Source: Petralouisia muris
GTDB taxonomy: Bacteria > Bacillota > Clostridia > Lachnospirales > Lachnospiraceae
Assembly: GCF_004793545.1 (NCBI RefSeq)
Contig: NZ_SRYA01000047.1
Span: 1 to 37,469 of the forward strand
DNA length: 37,469 bases
Direction: 5' to 3'
Part shown: positions 24,479 to 31,553 of the stretch, in pieces
Position numbering within the stretch: position 1 is the first letter of the stretch
How the letters are laid out: each line of letters opens with the position of its first letter
Notes under the pieces: model-generated
What the model was told of the DNA's origin: nothing
The model's database searches: none
The model's input: only the letters and a program-made list of their open reading frames with translations
Made by a program: the position numbers and the translations under genes

Positions 24479-25767
24479 TCAGGAAAGGACGCCATCTGTA
24501 ATGCGCCGCAGCACATCGCCGTCCTTTACCTTGGGTGAAAAGCCTTTTCCTTTTAAAGTAACAGTTTCCAGGCCGATATGAATGAGCATTTCTACACCGT
24601 TACTCTCCAGATTAATGGCATGATGCGTATCAAATAGACCTGCCACAGTACAGTCAAAAGGAGCGTACAACTTGCCTTCAGAAGGAATGATTGCTGCACC
24701 CTGCCCCAAAATACCCCTCTGCAAAAGTAGGATCATTAACCTCACTGATAAGCTTAATCTCTCCGTTCAGGGGCGCGTATACAACAATCTCTTCTTCTTG
24801 ATCTGCTGAAGCAGTTTTTACGGACTCAAGATCGGTATTGCTGCCATTATCAGAAACAGAGACCGTCGTCTTTTCGTCACAACCCATAATAAGTACCAGT
24901 TCTATAGTAATTACAATCGTGGCAATGGTTCCAATCATCATACCAGGGAAAGACATGGGATTCTGATCACTAATCGCATTAACAGTGGTCAATAAACCAG
25001 GCAGTCCTGCATAGGCATAATACATCGTATGGAACAAGCTGATAATAGCGCCTCCAATACAACCACAAATGAAAGGTTTCTTCAAACTCAGGGTTATGCC
25101 GTAAATTGTCGGCTCTGTAATACCGAAGATGCCTGTCAAACCAGAGGAGAAAGCCACCCGTTTCATCTCTTTTTGCTTGGTTTTCAGAACTACGCTAAAA
25201 CAAGCAGCAGCCTGAGCAACGACTGCGCAAGTCTGGAATGCCTGAAAAGTGTCACATCCATTGGCATTGAAATTGGCGATATTCATTGGCGTAACGCCCC
25301 AGTGAACGCCAAAAATAACAAACACTTCCCAGATACCGCCTACCAGAGCGCCAGCTACAACAGGAACAGTATGAGCCAGATAGTTATAGGCTACAGCAAT
25401 ACCATTAGCCGCTGCATCGGAGAGGGGACCGATAACCAATATAGTAAGAGGAATCATTATGATGGCAGATACAAACGGGGTTCCAATCGCTTTGAGTACA
25501 TCAGGCAAATGTTTTCCCAGAAAACGTTCCAGATAAGCCAGTACCAGCACCAAAAACAACGGCGGCAGGACAGTGGATGTATACGTGGTCTGAGCCATAG
25601 AGAAAAACAGGAATTTTATTGTTTCACCCCCCCCCGGCAATCCGAGCGGCAATCGCACCCCAATTGGCATTAACCAGCGCCCGACAACACCACATAGCAA
25701 TCAATATAAGGGTTGCATTTAAAATGTTTAGACGCTGTCACAGCTATCATAACTGGCAGAAAGGTGA
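24479..25767 (-). pseudogene. Beta-glucoside PTS EIICA (BglP-like), truncated and frameshifted
   Basis: Permease sequence FTFLPVMIAVTASKHFKCNPY begins at the joint with the oxidoreductase, so the EIIB domain and the first EIIC helices are missing. After a corrupted stretch with a run of nine C (25627-25635; G9 in the coding strand), which breaks the frame, EIIC continues normally (MAQTTYTSTVLPPLFLVLVL, GVHWGVTPMNIANF, FGITEPTIYGITL). EIIA follows but is separated by a one-base insertion near 24712: EVNDPTFAEG, then in another frame ILGQGAAIIPSEGKLYAPF and LIHIGLETVTLKGKGF with the phosphorylated His. The last nine residues are foreign. Together with the GH1 remnant it was a beta-glucoside uptake unit. 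Confidence 0.85.
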
Positions 25768-26358
25768 AAGATGCCAGTCGCAGTTTAACATATCATAGCC
25801 TGCATCCTGAAGCATTCTGGCAACTTTCCTGCTTTCCTCATAATCTCTTCCATACTCTTCAAACTTTTCCCCCGGAACTGCTCCCCGGTTAAAGGCTTTT
25901 GTATAACTTTTTACAGAATAACGCAGTGAGACAGGGAATTCCTTTCCACAGATCTCTTTAATTGCCTGCACAATCTCAATTGGAAAACGCAGACGGTTCT
26001 TCAGGGATCCTCCATACTCGTCCGTACGTTTATTAAACGCGGAAATCGCAAATTAATCCAACAGGTATCCTTTATGAATTGCATGAATCTCAATGCCATC
26101 AATTCCGGCAGCTTTGGCGCCAATGGCAAACCATTCTACATACTGATGGATCCCTTCTACGGTCATTTTTCTCTGCACTTCCCTGGGATCCCATACATTC
26201 GGAAGGACAGAAGGCGCTGGCCCTTCAGGAATGCCGGATCTTCCTGACATAGTCGAGATCATAATAAATACTTTCGAACCATATCGATGAATGCCATCTG
26301 CCAGATATTTCGTATTCTCAGTATATGTAGTTTCTTTCTCTCCATATATCTGCCACAT
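25768..26358 (-). pseudogene. NADH:flavin oxidoreductase (old yellow enzyme / BaiCD-like) fragment
   Basis: Family sequence is clear: RYGSKVFIMISTMSGRSGIP, AAGIDGIEIHAIHKGYLLD, then TAA where a Gln is expected (26053-26055, CAA to TAA), then FAISAFNKRTDEYGGSLKNRLRFPIEIV and ARMLQDAGYDMLNCD. The barrel is cut at both ends. The N-terminal 70 or so residues are lost at the intron joint (26358). The C-terminal half of the barrel and the Fe-S/FAD domains are lost at the PTS joint (about 25768). Relatives reduce enoates, including bile-acid intermediates in gut Clostridia. Confidence 0.85.
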
Positions 26359-26582
26359 TCACTATAGTTAGTTCCGAGTAGTTATTGGACTTTAGTTTGT
26401 AGTGCAACCTTATCCCTAACTATAGCCTGATGTGATTTCTGTTCATCAGACCAGAGATTTGCCTGCGCCTTCCTTCAGATTCCACCTCGCGATGGACACC
26501 CTTGGCATTCGGCTGTATCCTTCCCACTACTAGGGCGGATTAGGGACTTTCACCCATTAGAAACGTGCGCCGCAAGGCGCAC
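26359..26582 (-). mobile_element. 5' fragment of a group II intron (domain I)
   Basis: On the minus strand the element begins GTGCGCC at 26582, forms a GTGCGCC/GGCGCAC hairpin, and continues through GGGTGAAAGTCCC, AGGGTGTCC...GCGAGG, GGAATCTGAAGG, TGGTCTGATGAACAGAAATC and GTCCAATAACTACTCGGAAC. These are hallmark blocks of bacterial group II intron domain I. Only about 224 bases remain. Domains IV-VI and the reverse transcriptase are missing, and the cut end abuts the flavin oxidoreductase fragment. The intron start lies within the IS4-like transposase gene, in the opposite orientation. Confidence 0.75.
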
Positions 26583-27060
26583 ACTTATCAGGATGATGGA
26601 GAAGGGGGTTCTGTTCCTTGCGCGCCTCAAATCCAGTGACTATAAAAAAGAGCAGTCCTCTTTATCCTTTCCAGACACATGGGTGGACATCCGTCTGGAC
26701 AAAAGCCGGATCAACCATTATAAAGGAACGGATATCGGACAGCGGATGGAAGAACTCGGGCACATCACCCTGCGCATGGTCAAAGTGCCGTTACCAGAAG
26801 GGAAGGAAGAAGTGCTCATCACAAATCTGCCATCGGAAACCTTTGACAGCCGACGGATTGCGGAATTGTACCATATGAGATGGGGAATTGAAACGGCATA
26901 CGAAACGCTCAAAGACCGTCTGCAGATAGAGAACTTCACAGGGACCAAGCCGATTCTGCTGCTGCAGGATATATACAGCACAATCTATATCAGCAATCTT
27001 GCGGAAGACATCATCCGTGACGCAGAAACGGAGCTGGATGAGAAAGAAAAACACAGGAAA
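26583..27060 (+). pseudogene. IS4-like transposase, C-terminal fragment
   Basis: About 157 codons read LIRMMEKGVLFLARLK, then VLITNLPSETFDSRRIAELYHMRWGIETAYETLKDRLQIENFTG. The last part is the Y-x2-R-W-x-I-E-x6-LK signature of IS4-family DDE transposases with the catalytic Glu. The reading frame enters directly from the intron boundary, so the N-terminal half with the first two Asp residues is gone. It ends at ...KEKHRKH near 27060, after which the sequence belongs to the opposite-strand AlbA remnant. No inverted repeat was identified. It is non-functional. Confidence 0.8.
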
Positions 27061-28032
27061 CATATATGTTTCTATTCTCTGCAAACCCTCATAATCAATC
27101 AAAGCCTTCATATACTTTGTATAAATCAACTCTATCGCTTTATCCGCTTGTAAAATTAATGGCCCGTGAACTTCATCTTGATACCTTAAATCAGAATCAG
27201 AATCTCCGAAATATCCAATTTTTATATATGCGCCTGTTACCCATTTTTCTGGATCAGGATGAAACATTAAAATTGCCGCTCGTATCAAATTCTCTCCCTC
27301 AAATAATTTTTGAATTCTCTAACAATAATTTGTCATTGACCTCTACCGCAATTTTACTTAACCGCTTTTTATAAACAGATTTTTTCTGAACTCTTGTAAT
27401 GCTTCCTTACTCAAAGAATCTACGGTTTCTCCTGGTATAGGTACGCTATCCCATGTTTTCCCTTGCTTCTCATAAAGGAATTTTAATAATTCAATTCCTT
27501 TTATTTCCTGCATGGTACTACCACTGCGATAATAATATTTTCCTCTATAGTTAACTGGAGATGGATAGCTATCAACAATAATTTCTATAGATTCTAATCC
27601 ATTCTCTTCTATAAGATTTACATCTGCAATAATATTCATCATAGAGACAATTTTATTCGGAATATCTTCTAATAACTTTTTAGCATTGTGAATCCCTTTT
27701 ACACCACCATTATCATTTCTTCCTATAATAAGCGTCCCACCCTGTGCATTATCCCCGACCGCAATGGCATAAAGTCGAGGGATTTTTCTTTGCCTAGATG
27801 CACGGCAAAGTTCCTTCATTTCAGAACCGGAAATTTTAAGCCCATTGTTATGCCAGAACGGATAGCGGAGATTAAAAAAGCAGTTTTCGGCCACAATATC
27901 GGAACATTCCTTAAAGGCGCTTTCCCCATCTGCCGGGCCGTCAAAAGAACAGCTTTTCACCAATACGCCTTCGCTCCCATAGAGAGCCCTTTCCATGTCA
28001 AAAGTCTGATTTTCAATGATTCTGATTACCAA
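27055..28032 (-). pseudogene. DUF3737 / AlbA-type ATP-binding protein fusion, frameshifted
   Basis: The first 78 codons (28032-27799: NQTFDMERALYGSEGVLVK, CSFDGPADGESAFKE, FFNLRYPFWHNNGLKIS) are DUF3737, a beta-helix protein family. The frame then continues without a stop into an AlbA_2/divergent AAA_4 protein: RQRKIPRLYAIAVGDNAQGGTLIIGRNDNGGVKGI, YPSPVNYRGKYYYRSGSTMQEIKG, then after frame breaks near 27358 and 27305 RAAILMFHPDPEKWVTGAYIKIGYF. This is a chance in-frame deletion fusion, not a designed enzyme. The AlbA part ends against the IS4 fragment. AlbA-like proteins are Fic/defence-linked DNA-binding regulators. Confidence 0.7.
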
Positions 28033-28426
28033 TTACCTTCCTCTCTCTCTGTTCCTCCAGCAAACTTAGCTGATCCTTATAATCAAAATACCCCACCGGA
28101 GTATATTCAGCAGCAACCTCTGCATCCTGATAAAAAGGGATGATACGGTTCGGTTCAGAATAATAGACCATCCCCCTGTATTTCCCTGGAATTCCCTGCA
28201 GATATCCTTTCCTGCGAGCAGCGCCTCTCTCATACAGCCACCTCCCCCGCCAGAATAAGCGTTTTTTCCCCGTACTCTCATCCGGCATGAGCTCATCTAC
28301 AAAACAGACATAAAACTGCACATGGGCCAGTCTTTTCTCCGCCAAAATGCCTTTCATCTATGCAGATGATTTCTTTTCATCCCGTTTCAGCCTGTATAAA
28401 TCCAATAAAACCTTCGCATAATTCAT
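28013..28426 (-). pseudogene. Remnant: adenylate-forming-like start joined to an unidentified fragment
   Basis: A strong ribosome site (AGGAGG) precedes ATG 28426 and 22 codons beginning MNYAKVLLDLYRLKRDEKK. These resemble the N-terminus of coenzyme F390 synthetase/phenylacetate-CoA ligase-like proteins, with TAG at 28358-28360 where Gln would be expected. The frame continues MKGILAEKRLAHV and then changes character to RLFWRGRWLYERG, IPGKYRGMVYYSEPNRIIPFYQDAEVA and YTPVGYFDY. That later part resembles small cyclophilin-like-fold proteins. Both identities are tentative. The 3' end overlaps the DUF3737 start by 20 bases. Confidence 0.4.
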
Positions 28427-28441
28427 AACATTTCCTCCTGC

Positions 28442-28663
28442 TCATTCAATCGTAAATGCATAACCTTTTCTATAATTTTCCCTGTGGTAATAGGCTGCCT
28501 GCCCGTCTGTCTGGTTAAAAACAATACTCCACTCTGTAGATTCAAACTCCCCAAAGTTGTCTTTGCTCACACGGTCAAGGGCATCACGGACACCTGGCCT
28601 ATCCATTCTTTCGGATTCATCCAAAAGCCCCATTAAAATCTCATAGCGTTCATGAGACTGTTT
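28442..28663 (-). pseudogene. C-terminal fragment of a linear-amide C-N hydrolase / C45 acyltransferase
   Basis: The last 73 residues of the frame (ERYEILMGLLDESERM, then STEWSIVFNQTDGQAAYYHRENYRKGYAFTIE) match the end of choloylglycine-hydrolase-like Ntn hydrolases, where the W-S-I-V-F/Y-x-Q-T strand closes the fold. The nucleophile Cys half is missing, since upstream of about 28663 the sequence belongs to a different, plus-strand frame. The family includes bile-salt hydrolases and penicillin acylases. Which one this was cannot be said. Confidence 0.6.
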
Positions 28664-28668
28664 TGTGC

Positions 28669-28785
28669 GAAACGGACGCTGTCCGCCTGATAGCAGAAGC
28701 CGCGAAGGCGCTGTACCAGACAATACGCAAAAAGAAAAAGGCATCTGATGGTATTCAATACCGCCAAGTGCCTTTATTTCAGTGA
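28669..28785 (+). pseudogene. C-terminal fragment of an unidentified plus-strand protein
   Basis: Thirty-eight open codons (ETDAVRLIAEAAKALYQTI, then RKKKKASDG, ending RQVPLFQ, TGA) read as a natural charged C-terminus and abut the hydrolase fragment at its joint. This suggests the end of a mobile-element gene, but I cannot name it. Confidence 0.3.
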
Positions 28786-28830
28786 TTTTGTGGCTATTTT
28801 ATTTTTCCTGCCATGTTTGATCGCCCTTTC

Positions 28831-28872
28831 ACATACTTCTAATATGTATCTATTATCATACTAGAAGTATGT
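28831..28872. repeat. 11-bp perfect inverted repeat at the edge of the RiPP operon
   Basis: ACATACTTCTA (28831-28841) and TAGAAGTATGT (28862-28872) are perfect arms with a 20-base spacer, located 19 bases after the sigma factor stop. There is no T-tract. It may be a weak terminator, a protein-binding site or a recombination site at the boundary between intact and decayed DNA. Confidence 0.5.
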
Positions 28873-28890
28873 CTGTCAGGATCTTTGAGC

Positions 28891-29379
28891 CTATATTATT
28901 TCACGCAGAACTTTCAGGGCCTTTGTATGAAGCAGCTTTACATAGCTGTATGAAATATCCATTATTTCTGCGATACTTTTCAACGTTTTCCCGCTATAAT
29001 AGTGCAGGATAATGATATCGCGTTCCCGCTGGGGGAGTTGCCCGAGAGCATCTGCAAGGCTTTTGAGCATTTCCTCGTTAAGCATTTCCTCATCAATGTT
29101 TCCCTCAAAGCAAAGTTCCTCTGGCAGCCCGTAAACAGATTTCGCCGTACGATAATAGTCAATAACGGCATTCTGTGTTATCCTATAGATCCATGTTGAC
29201 AGGGAAGCCTTTGTCTCATCAAATCCTGAAAGCCCTTTAAAAACCTTGACGAACACGTCCGAAGTCAAATCCTCCGCATCCTGTTCGTTCGGTATTTTCC
29301 CATATATATATCGCGCCACCTTATCCTTAAACTTAGCATAAATCTGCTCAAATTCGGTGTTTTTGTACAGTTCAGTCAT
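28891..29379 (-). CDS. ECF-type RNA polymerase sigma factor of the RiPP operon
   Basis: The 162-residue protein has region 2 (AEDLTSDVFVKVFKGLSGFDETKASLSTWIYRITQNAVIDYYR, about 34-76) and region 4 (LPQRERDIIILHYYSGKTLKSIAEIMDISYSYVKLLHTKALKVL, about 113-156), the minimal ECF layout. I chose the ATG at 29377-29379 behind GGGAGGATAATTCCG. This start overlaps the end of the 62-residue gene (stop 29372-29374), so translation is coupled. It is the last gene of the operon. GTAAC-type -35-like elements (CTGTAAC, AGGTAAC) lie upstream of the precursor gene and may be its target. No membrane anti-sigma factor is encoded nearby. Confidence 0.88.
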   Translation of the reverse strand: MTELYKNTEFEQIYAKFKDKVARYIYGKIPNEQDAEDLTSDVFVKVFKGLSGFDETKASLSTWIYRITQNAVIDYYRTAKSVYGLPEELCFEGNIDEEMLNEEMLKSLADALGQLPQRERDIIILHYYSGKTLKSIAEIMDISYSYVKLLHTKALKVLREII

Positions 29380-29560
29380 CGGAATTATCCTCCCGGCTTT
29401 CAAACGGGGCAAATTCGCCCGCGGCATTCACCTGTTCCAGTTCTTCATCTGAAAGCGCCTCGCCGTAACGTTTCTCAGTTTCATCCAACATTTCAGCAAG
29501 ACGCAGATTCTCCGAAAACTTCTGAAAGTCAAACAGTCGCCGTAATTCCTCTTCCATCAT
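29372..29560 (-). CDS. 62-residue leader-like protein between maturase and sigma factor
   Basis: The helical acidic N-terminus (MMEEELRRLFDFQKFSENLRLAEMLDE) is followed by LSDEELEQVNAAG, which closely resembles the precursor's export motif LSDDELGNVAGG. The tail is only about 14 acidic residues with no cysteine (EFAPFESREDNSDD). It overlaps the maturase stop (ATGA) and the sigma factor start, a position usually taken by a regulator. It could be an anti-sigma-like switch that borrows the leader motif, or a second, unusual precursor. The GG cleavage site is replaced by AAG, so processing by the C39 peptidase is less likely. Real gene: good ribosome site GGAGGGTGA. Confidence 0.7.
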   Translation of the reverse strand: MMEEELRRLFDFQKFSENLRLAEMLDETEKRYGEALSDEELEQVNAAGEFAPFESREDNSDD

Positions 29561-30954
29561 TCACCCTCCATAGGCGCTATATCTTTCCAACCCCGGAGTG
29601 TTTCCTTGATTTTCCTGTGCCAACCTTTTTGGAAAAATAGACATTTTGCGGGATCAATGCCAAATTTATCACCTGTAATAGCGAGCGCCAGTGCACGGCA
29701 GCCACCCCCACAGTGTTTAAAATAAGGGCACACCGCGCAGGTTTCATTGTGCTCCGACAACTGCCCCAGTGTAGCGCAGACCTCATTCAGATATCTCCCT
29801 TTTTGCAGAATTGGCTGCAGTCCCTCTTTTTTAACGTTGCCCAGGAAATTGTTCTTCGCGCTAAAATACCCTGACATCTGCATACAAGGGTAGACATTTC
29901 CGTCTGCTGCAACCGCAACCATCCCCCTGTTCCCACGGCATACGGGCATACTGTCCCGGTACTCTCCGGCAATGTATTCAACGGGGCGCAGGCGATAAAA
30001 TTCTGTTTGTGGAAACACCGTAAGAAACTGCCAGATATCTACGTTCATATTGTGTTTCTTTTTGATATATCTGTCGGCAAATTCCAACATTCTTTCGTAA
30101 TATTCCTCAACCTCTAAACAGGAACCATCTGCATTTTCCTTCCAGCGCGGTGATTCTGAAGTACGGATCACCCTCATTTCATCCACGCCCATTTCGTCTA
30201 ACATTTCCGCTGTAGGTAGCATGGATTCGATATTAAGCCGATGGACGTTCGTCTGCACTTTTACACGGAAGCCCTTCTCCACGCACAGGCGGATTGCCCG
30301 AAGCGCGTCCGCCTCCGCCCCCTTGCGGTTTCTGAGCCAGTCGTGATGTCCGATTCCATCAAAGGATATTTTAATCAGCGGATTACAGCCGATTTTCCTA
30401 AATTGCTCCAATGCTGTCTCGTCAAGGAAAGAACCATTCGTGTTCAGATCCTCAAGGTACATTCCGTGTGCGTAAATACTCTCCACAATCTCAAAAAAAT
30501 TCTTATGGAGCATAGGCTCGCCGCCTGTAATCGTAAAAGCATTGATTCCACACTTTTGCGCCTGCTCAATCAGCCTCTTTGCTTCCTCAATCGTCCACTC
30601 ACTCATTATGGGAGCGTTATCGGCAGCGTTGAAGCAGTGCAGGCAGCTATAATTGCATTTCCCTGTTATCATCCAGCTTATTGCAGGAAAATAGCGGTTG
30701 TCACAGTCGAGGTGTTTTTGCCATTCAGACAGGATACCCTCATCCTTTGCATGAGCAATAAATCCCATATCCAAAAATTTTTCCGCAAGCGGCAGTTCCC
30801 TCTCAAACTCCGTTTTACCGTCGCACTTCAAAAGGAATTCAAACTCTTCCTTTTTCAATCCTTTCGCGTAACGGACACCCTTTCTGTAATACGCATACGG
30901 CACCAGCCGCCATGAGCGCAGGGCGATGTCTGGATTTAATATGTACCGGCTCAT
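29557..30954 (-). CDS. Radical SAM/SPASM peptide maturase
   Basis: The 465-residue enzyme has an N-terminal precursor-binding-like domain (1-85), the radical SAM cluster motif CNYSCLHC (C100, C104, C107), GGEP at about 144, and a C-terminal SPASM domain. That domain reads CRGNRGMVAVAADGNVYPC, then CAVCPYFKHCGGGC and a final KC, enough cysteines for two auxiliary 4Fe-4S clusters. SPASM maturases in RiPP loci commonly form thioether (sactionine/ranthionine) or C-C bonds on Cys-rich cores. Here the only Cys-rich substrate nearby is the precursor just upstream. Ribosome site AAGGAG. The stop overlaps the next start by four bases. Confidence 0.9.
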   Translation of the reverse strand: MSRYILNPDIALRSWRLVPYAYYRKGVRYAKGLKKEEFEFLLKCDGKTEFERELPLAEKFLDMGFIAHAKDEGILSEWQKHLDCDNRYFPAISWMITGKCNYSCLHCFNAADNAPIMSEWTIEEAKRLIEQAQKCGINAFTITGGEPMLHKNFFEIVESIYAHGMYLEDLNTNGSFLDETALEQFRKIGCNPLIKISFDGIGHHDWLRNRKGAEADALRAIRLCVEKGFRVKVQTNVHRLNIESMLPTAEMLDEMGVDEMRVIRTSESPRWKENADGSCLEVEEYYERMLEFADRYIKKKHNMNVDIWQFLTVFPQTEFYRLRPVEYIAGEYRDSMPVCRGNRGMVAVAADGNVYPCMQMSGYFSAKNNFLGNVKKEGLQPILQKGRYLNEVCATLGQLSEHNETCAVCPYFKHCGGGCRALALAITGDKFGIDPAKCLFFQKGWHRKIKETLRGWKDIAPMEGE

Positions 30955-31014
30955 CTCAATTCACTCCTTATAATTATTTGCGGAAACTGCCGCAAAATAC
31001 GGATATTATTTGTC

Positions 31015-31089
31015 CTACTGCCCCCACGGACCGCAGTATGGGAAAGCCATAAAAGGGCCTCTTCCCTTCACACCATGATTGTTCAACAT
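31015..31089 (-). CDS. 24-codon ORF overlapping the precursor stop
   Basis: ATG 31087-31089 overlaps the stop of the precursor gene (ATGTTGA arrangement). The frame reads MLNNHGVKGRGPF, then MAFPYCGPWGQ, TAG. The end repeats the PYCG element of the precursor core, and the DNA CCCATACTGCGGT is identical in both. It may be a translationally coupled mini-peptide or the decayed end of a duplicated core. There is no leader and only one Cys. Confidence 0.35.
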   Translation of the reverse strand: MLNNHGVKGRGPFMAFPYCGPWGQ

Positions 31090-31409
31090 GCAAACTTACC
31101 GCAGTATGGGCAACACAAAGTTTTGAAAGTAGAGTGTGATTTGACGGCGTCAAGGTCACCTCCGCAGAAGGGACAAAGATTGGGACGGCATCCGCCTCCT
31201 GCTACATTGCCAAGCTCATCATCCGATAGCTCGCCCATCTTGTGAAGCTTTTCAAAATAAACTTCTGCCTTCTTCTCGTCCATCAGATAACCATTTTCCT
31301 TTGCGAGAGCCATAAGCTCTTCGACAGAGTTTGCCTGTTTTGCCTTTGCAATAAGTTCTTCGTCAAATTTTGTCTGTGTTGCCTTTTCAATAAGGTCTTT
31401 TTTTTCCAT
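31083..31409 (-). CDS. RiPP precursor with Nif11-like leader and seven-Cys, zinc-ribbon-like core
   Basis: The 108-residue precursor has a leader of residues 1-72 (FDEELIAKAKQANSVEELMALAKENGY is the Nif11-type helix pair, then ELSDDELGNVAGG), with a double-glycine cut site. The core of 36 residues starts GCRPNLCPFCGGDL, continues DAVKSHSTFKTL and ends CCPYCGKFAC, with Cys at core positions 2, 7, 10, 27, 28, 31 and 36. The two CPxCG knuckles are spaced as in zinc ribbons. The genes on either side encode the C39 exporter system and a SPASM enzyme. Ribosome site AGGAGG. Known relatives of this leader class feed lanthipeptide, heterocycle and radical SAM pathways; the product here is unknown. Confidence 0.88.
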   Translation of the reverse strand: MEKKDLIEKATQTKFDEELIAKAKQANSVEELMALAKENGYLMDEKKAEVYFEKLHKMGELSDDELGNVAGGGCRPNLCPFCGGDLDAVKSHSTFKTLCCPYCGKFAC

Positions 31410-31553
31410 AGCGCTTTCCTCCTGATATTAAGTTACCTTTACGCTTTGTTACAGATTACAGTATAAAAACTGATAATCATAGACGTGATTTACGTCCTTA
31501 TTCTTTTATACGAATCAAAACCTCCAAGAGCCAATAAATTTGAAAAAAATTTT

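Noticed and set aside
30974-31159. A 61-codon frame overlapping the precursor end
   Set aside because: It has no ribosome site, runs in another frame across the precursor core, and its codons show no protein-like pattern.
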